DNA of 64,000 nt from Lichtheimia corymbifera B2541. Its lineage: Eukaryota > Mucoromycota > Mucoromycetes > Mucorales > Lichtheimiaceae. The notes beneath the pieces are model-generated. The model saw only the letters and a program-made list of their open reading frames with translations. It searched no databases and was not told the DNA's origin. The position numbers and the translations under genes were made by a program. How positions within the stretch are numbered: position 1 is the first letter of the stretch; each line of letters starts with the position of its first letter. The stretch covers positions 1-64,000 of the forward strand of contig JNEU01000565.1 in assembly GCA_000697475.1 (NCBI GenBank), in the 5' to 3' direction. Below are positions 62,823 through 64,000 of the stretch, one piece after another.

Positions 62823-63075
62823 CTTTTTCAGCAAAAGACACCTTCCCAGATACCCTACAGCATATTATTATATATACAACGACCAACGTCGCACTTTATA
62901 AATGATATCTCATGCCATCGCAACACACTGCACATACCACCATTTTGGTGTGGGAACCGTTATATCATGCATGCTGCATGATCTGCATGATCTGCTCTTT
63001 TTTTTTCTTGATCGCTTTGGTTTATACTCCTCCAATTTGCTTTCTCTTCTCCATTCATTGCCAGCAAACAGCCGC
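62823..63075 (+). other. Short intergenic promoter
   Basis: A 250-bp gap between co-directional genes. TTTATAAATG near 62894 is a TATA-like element about 180 bp upstream of the next start. Confidence 0.4.
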
Positions 63076-64000
63076 ATGATGACCATCAGCTCTGACATTT
63101 CTCATATCCCTGTCATTGACTTTTCACTCTTTCACACCGATATTCACGCATGTGCTAAGCAGATACTTGATGCAGCCGAGAACGTTGGATTCTTTTACTT
63201 GCGTAACTTTGGTTTGAATCGGAACGAGGTGCAGGATATGTTTGCACTGGCAAGTAGAGCGACTTTTTGTGTCAACACTCAACCATGCTAACCCCCACCG
63301 CCGCTCATTTCTATGTAGAGTAAAGAGTTTTTTGCACAACCCAAGGAAGAAAAACATGTCTACGCCATTACTAAGGATAATATTGGGTACTCGAGTGTGC
63401 GTCAAGAAGCGTAAGTGAGGAGGAAGAGGAAATGCACCTGAGCACAAAAATACTCATGCTGTGTGTGTGCTGTACCAATAGAGTGGATCCCCAACATTAT
63501 GCGCAAGGCGATTACAAAGAGTATGTGTGTGATACCACTGCAACAATGACACCCATTTATCTTGTTGCCGCATTTCTGGTTATAGGTCCTTCCATATTGC
63601 CAAATTTAAGCAAAATGAGCCAGGCCAGGATTTGCCACCCGTGTTTGACACAGCTCGCATCAAAGTCGATCATTTTGTCAAGGTATGCGTTATATATAAA
63701 TATGTACTGAGACATATTCACTCTTCTCCAAACAGACATGTCATACCATTGTATCCCAAATCATGGAATGCCTTGCGATAGCTTTGGAAGTATGCATGCA
63801 CTTTACGCTTTGCAGCACTGTTGTATCTCTTATTTACCTGCATTTTGCATATAGATACCAGAGTCCGAGGGAGGTCGTGCATGGTTTTCTTCACGCCATA
63901 AATATGAGATGCCATCGAACGACGTGTTGCGCTTACTTCATTATCCACCGCTGGAGCATGCATCCGAAACAGACGATATTCGTATTGGAAGGTGAGAGGA
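63076..64000 (+). CDS. 2-oxoglutarate/Fe(II) dioxygenase (isopenicillin N synthase-like), cut by window end
   Basis: Six exons are visible (63076-63249, 63319-63410, 63482-63520, 63586-63682, 63736-63789, 63855-63991) and continue past the window. The N-terminal DIOX_N domain reads IPVIDFSLF, AAENVGFFYLRNFGL, SKEFFAQPKEEK and NIGYSSVRQEA. The segment LRLLHYPPLEH leads into the catalytic cupin, whose HxD...H iron motif would lie beyond position 64000. Such enzymes hydroxylate or desaturate small molecules; substrate unknown. The first intron begins GC (GCAAGT at 63250) and is otherwise normal. The 3' end and active site are missing only because the window stops. Confidence 0.85.

Overview
The window is nuclear DNA from a fungus, most likely an early-diverging filamentous one of the Mucoromycota (inference). 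Genes are close together on both strands and carry many short (about 45-70 bp) GT-AG introns with conserved donors. Families include Tup1, MED9, fungal-type Sec24, a ROM2-like DEP-DH-PH-CNH RhoGEF, a two-domain trehalose synthase/phosphatase and a carotenoid-cleavage-dioxygenase-family protein of the kind Mucorales use for trisporate signalling. I rebuilt exon structures by hand. Nearly all models close in frame from start to stop, and exceptions are marked.

Layout: 1-760 holds two related foldback elements. 2.1-28 kb is housekeeping: an LLP/DUF2423 protein, pICln, trehalose synthase/phosphatase, a sphingomyelin-synthase-like PAP2 protein, a Sec24C/D-type COPII protein, a Leu5-type mitochondrial carrier, an MFS transporter with an unresolved frame junction, a GDSL hydrolase, a di-ubiquitin/AN1 fusion, Rab escort protein and YIF1. 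28.4-38.7 kb is an accessory island: a six-copy 126-bp tandem array, a 1.18-kb Tc1/mariner-like non-autonomous element, a small four-exon gene, and a 1,416-residue gene. 38.7-64 kb is housekeeping again: COX6A, Tup1, canonical Sec24, a repeat-rich gap, the dioxygenase-family protein, MED9, AP-1 mu, an FHA-RING ligase, eL19, the RhoGEF and a truncated 2OG-Fe(II) oxygenase.

The outstanding item is the five-exon gene at 33145-37617. Its N-terminus is a FEN1/XPG-type structure-specific nuclease with all seven expected acidic positions filled. Its C-terminus is a Fanzor (eukaryotic TnpB) RuvC domain with an intact catalytic triad and zinc ribbon. All four splice junctions keep one frame, so it reads as a single protein joining a flap-nuclease fold to a putative RNA-guided nuclease. 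I do not know of a described protein with this architecture.

The trafficking genes (two Sec24 paralogues, YIF1, REP, AP-1 mu) serve one broad process but are scattered on both strands, so I do not read them as a functional cluster.
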